A DNA stretch of 64,000 nt from Pseudomonas brassicacearum (GTDB lineage: Bacteria > Pseudomonadota > Gammaproteobacteria > Pseudomonadales > Pseudomonadaceae). The DNA is taken from assembly GCF_009601685.2 (NCBI RefSeq), contig NZ_CP045701.2, forward strand, positions 5,766,001 through 5,830,000, written 5' to 3'. The notes below the pieces were generated by a model. That model made no database searches and was not told the DNA's origin. It worked only from the letters and a program-made list of their open reading frames with translations. Positions 55,809 to 64,000 of this stretch are shown here, one piece after another (the stretch's first letter is position 1; the number at the start of each line of letters is the position of its first letter). The translations under genes were made by a program, and so were the position numbers.

Positions 55809-56246
55809 CTAGACCACCGACGACAACACAAACGACGTCACGGTGTTCTCCACCCCCGGCAATGCGGATATCTCTTTCCACACCTTGTGCACCCGCTCCG
55901 GGTTCGCCGCGCCGACACGCAGCATCAAGTCAAACTCGCCACTCATCACGTCGCACTGCAGCACTTCGGGCATGGCTTGCAGGGCCTGCAATACCTCGGC
56001 GCCGCGCATGCGGTCGTAGCGGTAGACGAAGATCACGGCGTTGATGTTCGACGACGCTTGCGCGCCCTCCCCGGTGCGCACCGTGTAGCCCTGGATCGCG
56101 CCGTCACGTTCGAGGCGTTCGATGCGTTGGCGTACGGCGTTGCGCGAGAGGTTGACCTTGGCCGCCAGTTCGGCGTGGGCGGCGCGGGCGTTGAGGCGCA
56201 GTTCGGCGATGATGCGTTCGTCGAGGGGGTCGAGAATTCGCTTCAT
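55809..56246 (-). CDS. Lrp/AsnC family regulator
   Basis: The 145-residue protein has an N-terminal HTH (LDPLDERIIAELRLNARAAHAELAAKVNLSRNAVRQRIERLERDGAIQGYTV) and the C-terminal RAM ligand domain (VLQCDVMSGEFDLMLRV). Members bind amino acids and control their transport or breakdown. GGAGG lies before the ATG, ten bases after the threonine-synthase-like gene, so the two are co-transcribed. It probably regulates the surrounding amino-acid genes. Confidence 0.93.
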   Translation of the reverse strand: MKRILDPLDERIIAELRLNARAAHAELAAKVNLSRNAVRQRIERLERDGAIQGYTVRTGEGAQASSNINAVIFVYRYDRMRGAEVLQALQAMPEVLQCDVMSGEFDLMLRVGAANPERVHKVWKEISALPGVENTVTSFVLSSVV

Positions 56247-56257
56247 GGGGCCTCCGG

Positions 56258-57622
56258 TTATAGGGCGCCGAGCAGTTGATGGAGGGCACCGAGGTCGTCC
56301 GGCTGGAGGCGATGAATCTGCGCCGGGCCCTGCTCGGAAACCGGGCGCTGTTGCGCCGCAATGTGGATCCCCAACTCGCCGAGCAACACCGCCGATTTGG
56401 CCGGGGAGATCTCGCCCAAGGTCACCATCGGCGCCACCAGGCTGCGCCGGTACAAGCGCGCCGCGAGCACGCCGGTGGCGGTGTGTGGGTCGATGACGTA
56501 GCCGGTGTCGCGATGCAGCGAAGTGATTTCCTCCAGCGTCTGTTCATCGCTGACCGCGTACGAGTCGATGATCATCCGCGCCTGCAACCAGAACTCGTTG
56601 GCGATGTTCATTTCACCCTGGGTTTCGAAGGTGTGCATCAGCGCGCTCACGGCCTGGTCGTCGTGCCCATAGAGTTCCCAGAGAAACCGTTCCAGGTTGG
56701 AAAAAATCGACAAATCCATGGCCGGCGACAGGGTCTTGCTGGCGCGCAATCGCGAGTAGTGGTTCTTCAAAAAGAACTGATGCAGCGCGTCATTCTGGTT
56801 GGTGGCGACGATCATCTGCGTGATCGGCAAGCCCATCTTCTGCGCGATGTAGCCGGCATAGACTTCGGCAAAACTCGCCGCCGGCACGCTGAAGCCAATG
56901 GGCCGCTGACCGCCGCCCAGTTGCAGCACGGCGTGGAAATAAAACACCAACTGCGCCATGACGCTGACCCAGTTGCTGGAATTGAAACTGATCGCCTCAT
57001 GCTGGCGGAACAGTTGAGTAACCAGGGTCTGGCACTCATCGAAACTGCCATCGACGGCCACTTGATGAACCCGCGGATGGGCCGTCGCTTGCAGGTCTTG
57101 AAGCTGGTCTGGCGGTACGCCGGCCTCGGGATAGATCACCACCACGTCGGTCTCGTCGCAGTGCTTGAAGGCCTCGATGGCGGCCAGGCCGGTGTCGCCG
57201 TTGGTGACGCCGATCACCACGGCGCGACGCCCGCGTTTACGCAGGAAGTACTGCACCAGCCGCGCCTGCAATTGCGCGGCAAAGTCCTTCGAGGAGCGGG
57301 TTGGCCCATGGAACAATTCCAGGACCCATTCGTTGCGATCCACCTGATGCAACGGCGCCAGGGAGCGATGGCTGAACTGGCTGCCGGCCTCCTTGAGCAC
57401 ACGCTTGAAGTCGGCCTCGGGAATTGCCTCGCCCACGAACGGACGCATCACTCGATAGGCCAGTTCGTCATAGGCCAGGGTCGACCAGTTGGCGATGTCC
57501 TGGGGTTCGAACTGCGGCAGTTCGACGGGGACGAACAAGCCGCCGTCCTCGGCGATGGCCGACAGTACGACGCGTTCGAAGTCGACCTGCACGGTTGAAT
57601 TACGGGTACTCACATAGCGCAT
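56258..57622 (-). CDS. Threonine-synthase-like PLP protein with altered cofactor loop
   Basis: The 454-residue protein follows threonine synthase from end to end: RYVSTRN, EDGGLFVP, LELFHGPTRSSKDFAAQ (PLP lysine about 112), GVTNGDTGLAAIEAFKHC, NSSNWVSVMAQ, VYAGYIAQKMGLPITQMIVATNQND and DPHTATG. In true enzymes the phosphate-binding loop is SGNFG; here it is VPAASFAEVYAG (about 246-257), losing both glycines. The HGPT-x-x-FKD motif also reads SSKD. It may act on another substrate or lack activity. ATG at 57622 with GGAG six bases before. Lies in a LysR-TS-Lrp series. Confidence 0.85.
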   Translation of the reverse strand: MRYVSTRNSTVQVDFERVVLSAIAEDGGLFVPVELPQFEPQDIANWSTLAYDELAYRVMRPFVGEAIPEADFKRVLKEAGSQFSHRSLAPLHQVDRNEWVLELFHGPTRSSKDFAAQLQARLVQYFLRKRGRRAVVIGVTNGDTGLAAIEAFKHCDETDVVVIYPEAGVPPDQLQDLQATAHPRVHQVAVDGSFDECQTLVTQLFRQHEAISFNSSNWVSVMAQLVFYFHAVLQLGGGQRPIGFSVPAASFAEVYAGYIAQKMGLPITQMIVATNQNDALHQFFLKNHYSRLRASKTLSPAMDLSIFSNLERFLWELYGHDDQAVSALMHTFETQGEMNIANEFWLQARMIIDSYAVSDEQTLEEITSLHRDTGYVIDPHTATGVLAARLYRRSLVAPMVTLGEISPAKSAVLLGELGIHIAAQQRPVSEQGPAQIHRLQPDDLGALHQLLGAL

Positions 57623-57652
57623 GGTCAACTCCGGATATTCACTTGAAACAGC

Positions 57653-58537
57653 TCATTTGAAGCGATGCGCCTGCTCCACCAGCCAGGTGGAAAACCGCGC
57701 CGCGTCCGGGTGTTGCTCGGCCCCGGAACTGCGCACCAGGTAAAACGATTCGCTGGCTTCGATACGCTGGGCGAAGGGTTCGACCAGGCGTCCGTCGCCG
57801 AGCATGTCACTGACCATCGACGACCGCGCCAGGGCGATGCCCTGCCCCAGTTCAGCCATGCGCAGGGTGCAGACCAGCGTGTCGAACTGCATGCCGGTCG
57901 AGGAATCCACCGAGTCGGCACCGACCATGTTCAGCCAGTAGCCCCAACCCTCTTCGTAACCCAGCACGTGCAGCAATGGATGCTTGGCCACGTCCGCCGG
58001 CACTTTCAGCGTCGCCATCAAGGCCGGCGAACACACCGGGAACAAGGTGTCCCAGGTCAGGCGTTGCGACACCAGGCCCGGCCATTGACCGTGGCCCCAG
58101 CGGATTTCCATGTCGTCTTCGCCGTCCAGCTCCTTGACCCAGATGTTGCTGATGTAGCGGATGTCGACGTGCGGGTGCGCCTGGCGAAAATCCACCAGTT
58201 TCGGCGCCAGCCAGTGCACGAAAAACGCCAGGCTGCCGCGTACCTTGATTGGCCGGCGCTTGTGCTGGCCAAAGATCTCGTTGGTGCCCACCGCCAATCG
58301 CGTGATCGCGTCCTGCACCACCGGCAGGTACGCCTGGCCCTCCTCGGTCAGGCCCAGGCCACGGGGCAAGCGCTTGAACAGCGCCACCCCCAGGTGGTTT
58401 TCCAATTGGCGGATCTGCTGGCTGACCGCGCCCTGGGTCAGACACAATTCTTCGGCGGCGTGGGTGAAGTTCAGGCAGCGGGCGGACACTTCGAACGCCC
58501 GCAGCCAGTTCAAGGGAGGCAACGTTTTTTGCTTCAT
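57653..58537 (-). CDS. LysR family regulator (GcvA-like)
   Basis: The 294-residue protein has the LysR HTH (LPPLNWLRAFEVSARCLNFTHAAEELCLTQGAVSQQIRQLENHLGVALFKRLPRGLGLTEEG) and a substrate-binding domain (RGSLAFFVHWLAPKLVDFRQAHPHVDIRY). The PPLNWLRAFE start is typical of the GcvA subgroup, which controls amino-acid genes. The ATG at 58537 follows GAGGTCC; longer forms run into the permease gene. It is read in the same direction as its neighbours, not divergently, which is less usual for LysR regulators. Confidence 0.93.
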   Translation of the reverse strand: MKQKTLPPLNWLRAFEVSARCLNFTHAAEELCLTQGAVSQQIRQLENHLGVALFKRLPRGLGLTEEGQAYLPVVQDAITRLAVGTNEIFGQHKRRPIKVRGSLAFFVHWLAPKLVDFRQAHPHVDIRYISNIWVKELDGEDDMEIRWGHGQWPGLVSQRLTWDTLFPVCSPALMATLKVPADVAKHPLLHVLGYEEGWGYWLNMVGADSVDSSTGMQFDTLVCTLRMAELGQGIALARSSMVSDMLGDGRLVEPFAQRIEASESFYLVRSSGAEQHPDAARFSTWLVEQAHRFK

Positions 58538-58596
58538 GATCTGGACCTCGTTGACCCCCACGCACCGGGCACGTTTGCCCGCCCCGTCGACGCGGC

Positions 58597-60027
58597 TTAA
58601 AACGCGTCGGACGGTTGTGCCACGAGGGCAACCGACAAGCGTCGCTCGCGGCTTTTGCGGGTAATGTAATACACGAAGTAACACCAGGCGATGAACGGCA
58701 AGCCGAAGTACAGCGCCACCCGTTGTTCAGGGTCGAAGGCGATCCCGACGCACGCCAGGCTGCAGCACACCAGCGCCCCCAGCGGCACCCATGGATAACC
58801 GCGAACGCGGAACTTGAGGTGGCGAATGTCGCCGCCGTTGGCCACATAGTGGCGGCGGAAAGCGATCTGGCTCGCGGCGATGCTCATCCACACCACCACC
58901 ACGGCCAGGCCGGAAATCGACACCAGCGCCAAGTAGATGGTGTCGGCGGCAAACACGCTGCTGAGCAACGAGGCCGCGCCGCCGGCCATGCTGACGATGA
59001 TCGCGTTGAGCGGCGTGCCCATGCGGGTCAGGGCCGAGAACTGCTTGGGCAGGTGGCCTTGGTCGCTGAGGGTCCAGAGCATCCGCGAGGCGGCGTACAA
59101 CCCGGAGTTGGCCGCCGACAACAGGGCGGTGATGATCACGAAGTTCATGATGTCGGCGGAGTACGGAATGCCGATGTAGGTGAACACGGTGACGAACGGG
59201 CTTTCCACCAGACCGGCTTGCTCGCGGGGCAACAGGGTCGCCAGGACAAAAATGGTCCCGACGAAAAACACCGCCAGGCGCAGCACGGTGGTGCGGATGG
59301 CGCGCGGCACATTGCGTTGCGGGTCTTTGGTTTCACCGGCGGCGATGCCGATCAGTTCGGTGCCGGAGAAGGCAAACGAGACTGCCAGCAGCGTCATCGC
59401 AATGGGCATGAAGCCGGTAGGAAACAGTCCTTCGCGGGTGAAGTTGCTCAAGCCGATGCTGTGGGCCTGGTCGATGTTCAACAGGCCGAGGATCGCGCCA
59501 CCGCCGATCAGCAGGAACATCACCACGGTCAGCACTTTGATCAACGACAGCCAGAACTCGGTCTCGGCGAACAAACGCACCGAAATCACGTTGGTGAGGA
59601 ACACCACGCCGGCGAACAGCGCACTCCAGATCCACACTGGCGTGTCGGGAAACCATCGGGTCATGAGGATACCGGCGGCGGTGAACTCGGAACCGATCGC
59701 CACCGTCCACGTCAGCCAATACAACCAGGCCACGGTGTAGCCGGTGCCGGGGCCGAGGAAGCGTGTGGCGTAGGTGCTGAACGAACCGGTTTCCGGCATC
59801 TGCACCGCCAGTTCGCCCAGGCACATCATCACCATGTAGACCATGAGCGCGCCAATGATGTAGGCGATCACCGCGCCCATGGGGCCGGCCTGGTTGACGG
59901 TGTAGCCGGAGGTCAGGAACAGCCCGGTACCGATCACGCCGCCCAAGGCCAGCATGACGATATGGCGCGTCTGCATTTCCTGCTTGAAGCCGGCCCGCGT
60001 ACTCGTTTGTTGTTCTGTTATGGACAT
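58597..60027 (-). CDS. APC family amino-acid permease
   Basis: The 476-residue protein has twelve predicted membrane segments and the amino-acid-polyamine permease layout: LKRRHI-like [77 protein letters not shown] and [25 protein letters not shown]. It is nearest to the LysP/MmuP (S-methylmethionine) branch, but substrate cannot be read from the sequence. Its place between a cystathionine-gamma-synthase-like gene and homoserine genes hints at a homoserine- or methionine-related amino acid. Confidence 0.92.
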   Translation of the reverse strand: MSITEQQTSTRAGFKQEMQTRHIVMLALGGVIGTGLFLTSGYTVNQAGPMGAVIAYIIGALMVYMVMMCLGELAVQMPETGSFSTYATRFLGPGTGYTVAWLYWLTWTVAIGSEFTAAGILMTRWFPDTPVWIWSALFAGVVFLTNVISVRLFAETEFWLSLIKVLTVVMFLLIGGGAILGLLNIDQAHSIGLSNFTREGLFPTGFMPIAMTLLAVSFAFSGTELIGIAAGETKDPQRNVPRAIRTTVLRLAVFFVGTIFVLATLLPREQAGLVESPFVTVFTYIGIPYSADIMNFVIITALLSAANSGLYAASRMLWTLSDQGHLPKQFSALTRMGTPLNAIIVSMAGGAASLLSSVFAADTIYLALVSISGLAVVVVWMSIAASQIAFRRHYVANGGDIRHLKFRVRGYPWVPLGALVCCSLACVGIAFDPEQRVALYFGLPFIAWCYFVYYITRKSRERRLSVALVAQPSDAF

Positions 60028-60162
60028 GGTTGTTTCTCATGAAATGTCAGGGCGCGCATCTACGTCTGCGCGAGTCAGACAAGCGCCACTGAGCTTTTAT
60101 TATTATTCCTATTCATGAACGCCCCATTCACAGCCTTGTTATGGGGTACCAACTTTCAAACT

Positions 60163-61416
60163 TCAGTTTGCGGTCTCGATGTGGACTTCATTGAGCTGCG
60201 GATTGAGGGTCTTTTTGACGAAGGCGAAGGCCTGTTTCAGATCGTCCAGTAGATCGTCCGTGTCTTCGATGCCGACCGAAACCCGCACCAGGCCTTCGGA
60301 GATGCCCAGGGCCAGGCGTTCTTCCAAGGTGTTCTCGACATGGCTGGTGGTGCGGGCCGGGCCATAGATGGTTTCCACCGCGCCCAGGTTGCCGGCGCAA
60401 TGGGCGAAGCGCAGGCGTGGCAGCAGCAGCTTGACCGTGTCCATGCCACCGACCAGGACAAAACTGACGATGGCGCCGAAGCCGGACATCTGCGCGCAGG
60501 CCACCGCGTGGTTCGGGTGGCTGGGCAAGCCTGGGTAATTGACCGCTTCCACCAGCGGTTCGGTGCAGAGGAATTCGGCCAGGGCCCGGGCGCTGTGTTG
60601 TTGCTGGCGCATGCGCAGCGCCAGGGTCTTCATGCCACGGATGATCAGGTAGGCCGAGAACGGGTCGAGGCTCGCGCCGTTGATTTCCCGGTAATGCCGC
60701 ACCTGAGCCATCAAGGCTTCGCTGCCGCACACCAGGCCACCGAGCACGTCACCATGGCCGCTGAGGAACTTGGTCGCGCTATGAATCACCACGTCCACCC
60801 CCAAGGCCAGCGGGCTCTGGTTCAGCGGCGTAGCGAAGGTGTTATCCGCCACCACCACGGCGCCGACACGCTTGGCCGCCGCCACCAGGCGCGGGATGTC
60901 GAGGATCTTCAGGGTCGGGTTGGTGGGTGTTTCCAGGTAAAGCACCTGGCAACCCTTGGCGATTTCACGCTCGAGGTCGTCGTGATCGAAAGTCTCGCAC
61001 AAGGTCACCGCCACGCCGGTGCGCGGCAGGAACTCTTCGAAAATCTTGTTCGTGCCGCCGTAACTGTCCTTGGTCGACACCACACGATCGCCATGGGCCA
61101 AAAAGGTGTAGAGCACACTGCTGATCGCCGCCATGCCGCTGCTGAAGGCCACCGCAGACTCGGCCATTTCCAGCTCGCGAATCTTGGCTTCGAGGGTCTC
61201 GACGGTCGGGTTGCTCATGCGGCTGTAGATAAAACCGGGGGCCTTGCCCAAGGCGACGTCGTACCAGACGTCGATGTCGTCATAACCGTACGCGGCGCTG
61301 GCCACGATGGGGGTTTGCGTGGCGTTGTAGGGGTGCCTGACTTGCTCCCCACCCCAAACCGCCCGGGTCCCTGCTCCCGCGTTATCAAGCCCTGTGCTGT
61401 CAGGTTTATTGTTCAT
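60163..61416 (-). CDS. Cys/Met-metabolism PLP enzyme (cystathionine gamma-synthase family)
   Basis: The 417-residue enzyme belongs to the gamma-family of fold type I PLP enzymes: FIYSRMSNPTVETLEAKIRELE, AVAFSSGMAAISSVL, YLETPTNPTLKILDI, the PLP lysine in VIHSATKFLSGHGDVLGG, and SVGIEDTDDLLDDL. These act on homoserine derivatives or methionine as synthases or lyases. The insertion YGYDDIDVWYDVALGKAPG near the N-terminus is typical of a subgroup annotated cystathionine gamma-synthase family. It heads the minus-strand series with the permease 136 bases downstream. Confidence 0.92.
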   Translation of the reverse strand: MNNKPDSTGLDNAGAGTRAVWGGEQVRHPYNATQTPIVASAAYGYDDIDVWYDVALGKAPGFIYSRMSNPTVETLEAKIRELEMAESAVAFSSGMAAISSVLYTFLAHGDRVVSTKDSYGGTNKIFEEFLPRTGVAVTLCETFDHDDLEREIAKGCQVLYLETPTNPTLKILDIPRLVAAAKRVGAVVVADNTFATPLNQSPLALGVDVVIHSATKFLSGHGDVLGGLVCGSEALMAQVRHYREINGASLDPFSAYLIIRGMKTLALRMRQQQHSARALAEFLCTEPLVEAVNYPGLPSHPNHAVACAQMSGFGAIVSFVLVGGMDTVKLLLPRLRFAHCAGNLGAVETIYGPARTTSHVENTLEERLALGISEGLVRVSVGIEDTDDLLDDLKQAFAFVKKTLNPQLNEVHIETAN

Positions 61417-61577
61417 TGAGGCTACTCACACTGAGGGGGTGGACGTTGAGCCATCCACCGGATCTGAGGGCCAATATAGGGAAAAGCCGGGCGGCCGAGA
61501 AACGATGTTATTGGTGCCAAAGGGGTGGTTTTTTTAATGGCTGGATGAAGGTCCGGAATGACCTGCGAACACAAAAA

Positions 61578-61670
61578 CCTGTGGGAGCGGGCTTGCTCGC
61601 GAAAGCGGTGGGTCAGTCACTGAGGGGTTGAATGTGCAATCGCTTCGCGAGCAAGCCCGCTCCCACACTG
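61578..61670. repeat. REP pair, GTGGGAGC family
   Basis: GTGGGAGCGGGCTTGCTCGC and GCGAGCAAGCCCGCTCCCAC face each other over about 45 bases. A typical BIME. Confidence 0.87.
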
Positions 61671-61739
61671 GAATTGTGGTGACGAATGCGTGAGCGCCTG
61701 TCCTACAGGCGACCGTTGACTTAAAGGCTGTGTGAATCA

Positions 61740-61871
61740 TTGTGGCGAGGGGATTTATCCCCGCTGGGCTGCGCAGCAGCCCCAAAAGCAACGACCTTGC
61801 TCTTACTGGCACACCGAGTTGTCTGGTTGGGGGCAGCTTCGCAGCCCAACGGGGATAAATCCCCTCGCCCC
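61740..61871. repeat. Inverted TGTGGCGAGGGGATTTATCC repeat
   Basis: TGTGGCGAGGGGATTTATCC with GCTGGGCTGCGCAGC faces GGGCAGCTTCGCAGCCC and GGGGATAAATCCCCTCGCC; arms of about 45 bases around a 40-base centre. Confidence 0.85.
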
Positions 61872-61978
61872 ATGGGAGTACCAGTCCAACTGAGCCACAT
61901 AGCAGCTTGTTGAAAAGTATTTTAAAAACATAGGGTTGTAATTTGTTCTATGAGGGGGTTGCTCCCACTCGGCTGCGC

Positions 61979-62083
61979 CGTAGGAGCTGCCGAGCGAAGC
62001 GAGGCTGCGATCTTTCCATAGCCAATTGAGTATCAAGCGAAAGATCCAGATCAAAAGATCGCAGCCTTCGGCAGCTCCTACCA
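61979..62083. repeat. Inverted GTAGGAGCTG repeat
   Basis: GTAGGAGCTGCCGAGCGAAG and GGCTGCGATCTTT face AAAAGATCGCAGCC and GGCAGCTCCTAC. It is followed by a half copy of the third family (GCGGGAGCAAGCTCCCTCGC). Between 61417 and 62160 all three families of dispersed repeat sit side by side and no gene is seen. Confidence 0.85.
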
Positions 62084-62160
62084 CGGCCCAGCGGGAGCAA
62101 GCTCCCTCGCCACAGGGCCAGTGTTTTTTCAGATATCCAAGGAACGATCAAATATCGAGC

Positions 62161-62562
62161 CTATTCTTCCACATCTCTTATAGATTCAAGCCAAAGAAAA
62201 AAATGATCTTTTTGCAGCTGAGGATCGCTGACTATATCTTGGTCTTCATAATCAAAAATATTAACAAGATCCGATCTTGAGGCACGCTTACCCAAAACAT
62301 GTTCATATGCAGCTATCCCTGACGACATTTGCGAGGACATACTGGAAGGTCTTACACTTCGCTTAGCCCCCTTGCATAAAAATTTTAAATCGGAGTGTTC
62401 TTTTATAATATTTCCAAGACACTCATACACGTCAGCCCCGGAGTATTTTTTTGACCAGCCACTTTTGAAGGTAAGTAAAATGGTTGATTTTGCTGAATTA
62501 ACATCAAGCAGCACCTCCTCTTTTTGACCGTCTTTAACAATTGAAATAACTTGCTTCGTCAT
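62161..62562 (-). CDS. Probable immunity protein for the Rhs toxin
   Basis: The 133-residue protein (MTKQVISIVKDGQKEEVLLDVNSAKST...) has no family that I recognise. It is acidic at the C-terminus, AT-rich compared with the window, and begins three bases after the Rhs toxin stop. That position and composition are typical of cognate immunity genes, which bind and neutralise the C-terminal toxin in the producing cell. Function is inferred from context only. Confidence 0.7.
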   Translation of the reverse strand: MTKQVISIVKDGQKEEVLLDVNSAKSTILLTFKSGWSKKYSGADVYECLGNIIKEHSDLKFLCKGAKRSVRPSSMSSQMSSGIAAYEHVLGKRASRSDLVNIFDYEDQDIVSDPQLQKDHFFLWLESIRDVEE

Positions 62563-62565
62563 TTT

Positions 62566-64000
62566 TTATTTCCTTTGAGGGTTGGGTAAAGAGTACCCAA
62601 CATAGGAACCATCTCTCTTAAGTGGAGTGACCCCGATAATATCTTCCGCCTTTACCCGATCAGGGATTGCAATCTCATACTCATAGCTATAAGGAACATC
62701 ACTGCGCGGGAGCTCCTTATTTACATCGCGTCCAGGAATTCGCTTTAGGACATACAGATACCCTTTGCGCGTCCTATACTTTGTTCCAAAATCGATACCG
62801 ACATCAACATCCGTGGTTGTACTGACAAAATTACTCGGTGGATCTCTGTTATCCCAAACATGAAGCAGTAAATCGGTGCTTTTCCCCAAGCTCCTAAAAC
62901 CTTCTTTAAAAATGATTTCTGGCCCCCTCAAGTCTCCACGATAAAGAAATGTAGGTTTTGGTGGGGAGGCCTCCCCCTCATCCACCCCAACCTTCGCCGC
63001 CGGATCCTGCTCCCCAACCGCCGGCCTACACCCACCCTTCCCCGGACATTCCACCAACCCCAACGGATCCACCCACCCCGTCGGGTTCAGGGTGTACCTA
63101 TACCCATTGAGCCCACCCGCCAGTTTGCTCGGGTCAGGCGTCAAATAGCGGCCGGTCTCGGGATTGTAGTAGCGGTGGCGGTTGTAGTGCAGGCCGCTTT
63201 CGGGGTCGAAGTATTGGCCCTGGAAACGCAAGGGTTGTTCAAGCTGTTCGCCGCCGCCGTGCTGGAGTTCGGTGAGTTTGCCGTAGCCGTTGTAGCGCGC
63301 CGACCAGACGACCTGGCCGCGGTAGCTGGTCAGTTCCTGGGGCGTGCCCAGGTGGTCGAGGTGGTAGTAGAACGGCGTGGCTTTTTCCGGGCCTTCGCCG
63401 TCGAGCATCGCCAACGGGCGGAAGGTGCCCGGTTCGTAGACGTAGCTGCGGTGGTGGCGTGGGCTGTTTTCGGCGACGACCTGGTCGCCCTGCCAGAAAA
63501 ATTCCGTGGTCAGGCCGTCTACGGTCTTGCTGATGCGTCGGCCGAAGGCGTCGTAGCGGTAGGAGGTTTCGCGGCCATCGGCCGTGGTGATGCCGATCAG
63601 GCGGTGCTGGCTATCGTAGCGGTAGGTGCTGACCAGGGCCTGGCCGCGGCGTTCGCGGATGAGGTTGCCGAAGGCGTCGTAGTCGTAGTGGCGGTCGCCC
63701 TCCTTCAGCAGGCGGTTGCCCTTGAGGGTGGTCGGGCCGGGGCGGTCCTGCATCATCAGGTTGCCGGCCGGGTCGTGGCAGAAGTGTTCCGGCGGTTCGC
63801 TGTGGGAAAAGTCGATGCGGGTCAGGCGATCCAGCGGGTCGTACTGGTAGCTGCGGCGGTTTCGGTTGTCGGAAAGGGTCTGAAGATTGCCCTTGGCGCT
63901 GTAGGCATAATCGCGCCAGAACAGTTGCTGCTGTCGGCTCTGCCACACGGTCTGGGCCTTGAGGCGGCCCTGTTCGTCATAGTCGTAGTCACTGAGCAGC
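62566..64000 (-). CDS. Rhs polymorphic toxin, C-terminal part (5' end outside window)
   Basis: The frame is open to the window edge. It carries YD repeats (YRYDSQHRLIGITTADGRETSYRYDAFGRRISK), the Rhs core end (YYHLDHLGTPQELTSYRGQVVWSARYNGYGK, LRFQGQYFDPESGLHYNRHRYYNPETGRYLTPDP) and the self-cleavage site VDPLGL. The variable tip of about 165 residues resembles an ADP-ribosyltransferase of the cholera-toxin type: FLYRGDLRGPEIIFKEGF (Arg), NFVSTTTDVDVGIDFG (STS-like) and YSYEYEIAIPD (E-x-E). The tip is more AT-rich than the core, a sign of modular exchange. It is probably delivered by a type VI system not in this window. Confidence 0.9.
   Translation of the reverse strand, partial: LLSDYDYDEQGRLKAQTVWQSRQQQLFWRDYAYSAKGNLQTLSDNRNRRSYQYDPLDRLTRIDFSHSEPPEHFCHDPAGNLMMQDRPGPTTLKGNRLLKEGDRHYDYDAFGNLIRERRGQALVSTYRYDSQHRLIGITTADGRETSYRYDAFGRRISKTVDGLTTEFFWQGDQVVAENSPRHHRSYVYEPGTFRPLAMLDGEGPEKATPFYYHLDHLGTPQELTSYRGQVVWSARYNGYGKLTELQHGGGEQLEQPLRFQGQYFDPESGLHYNRHRYYNPETGRYLTPDPSKLAGGLNGYRYTLNPTGWVDPLGLVECPGKGGCRPAVGEQDPAAKVGVDEGEASPPKPTFLYRGDLRGPEIIFKEGFRSLGKSTDLLLHVWDNRDPPSNFVSTTTDVDVGIDFGTKYRTRKGYLYVLKRIPGRDVNKELPRSDVPYSYEYEIAIPDRVKAEDIIGVTPLKRDGSYVGYSLPNPQRK

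Noticed and set aside
58615..60042. 475-codon plus-strand frame opposite the permease
   Set aside because: Antisense of a membrane protein gene; His/Gln/Arg-rich shadow translation.

Overview
The window looks like a chromosomal segment of a fluorescent Pseudomonas (P. fluorescens lineage). The evidence is the gene order, the strongly GC-biased coding, and three families of short dispersed inverted repeats typical of that group: cores GTGGGAGCAAGC, GTAGGAGCTG and TGTGGCGAGGG. No rRNA, tRNA or CRISPR array was found.

Layout. (1) 1-9.7 kb, minus strand: a cell-envelope and housekeeping run, DUF493 (ybeD), dacA, rlpA, mltB, rodA, mrdA, rlmH, rsfS, nadD, proA. It joins the elongasome pair RodA/PBP2 and peptidoglycan trimming enzymes to ribosome-linked factors, NAD and proline synthesis. 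(2) 9.9-19.7 kb: 3-methyladenine glycosylase, a DedA-PAP2 fusion, a Lon-N-domain protein, a CidAB/LrgAB pair, a MaoC-like protein, a lipoprotein joining MORN repeats to a caspase-like C13 protease, an NAD(P)-binding protein, a small lipoprotein, ubiX and mpl. (3) 19.9-27.8 kb: ethanolamine catabolism, with the sigma-54 activator EatR divergent from exaC, eat, eutB and eutC. A -24/-12 promoter precedes exaC. (4) 27.9-34.8 kb: an acetyltransferase, a repeat-rich zone with an IS1182-type insertion and a 7-copy array of a 137-bp repeat, then DedA, mtfA, ppa and an S24-type regulator.

(5) 35.2-46.1 kb: a defence island without dispersed repeats. It holds type I restriction-modification genes hsdM, hsdS and hsdR, with an AlbA-type ATP-binding protein between S and R, a YgjP-type metallopeptidase after R, and an Mrr-like nuclease. 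(6) 46.1-53 kb: a patchwork of accessory DNA. It includes three related hairpins, a small membrane protein, a DUF3077-like gene with a long structured-looking leader, a levansucrase whose promoter carries a LexA-type box over the start point, a divergent nitrilase-fold protein, and a Fic protein inserted at the 3' end of an aldehyde dehydrogenase gene, leaving a diverged second copy of that end. (7) 53-61.4 kb, minus strand: a cystathionine-gamma-synthase-like enzyme, an amino-acid permease, a LysR regulator, a threonine-synthase-like protein with a changed cofactor loop, an Lrp regulator, homoserine dehydrogenase and an aldehyde dehydrogenase. I read this as a candidate homoserine (or related amino acid) utilisation locus. 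(8) 61.4-64 kb: a repeat cluster, then an Rhs polymorphic toxin running off the window, with a probable ADP-ribosyltransferase tip and an AT-rich immunity gene.
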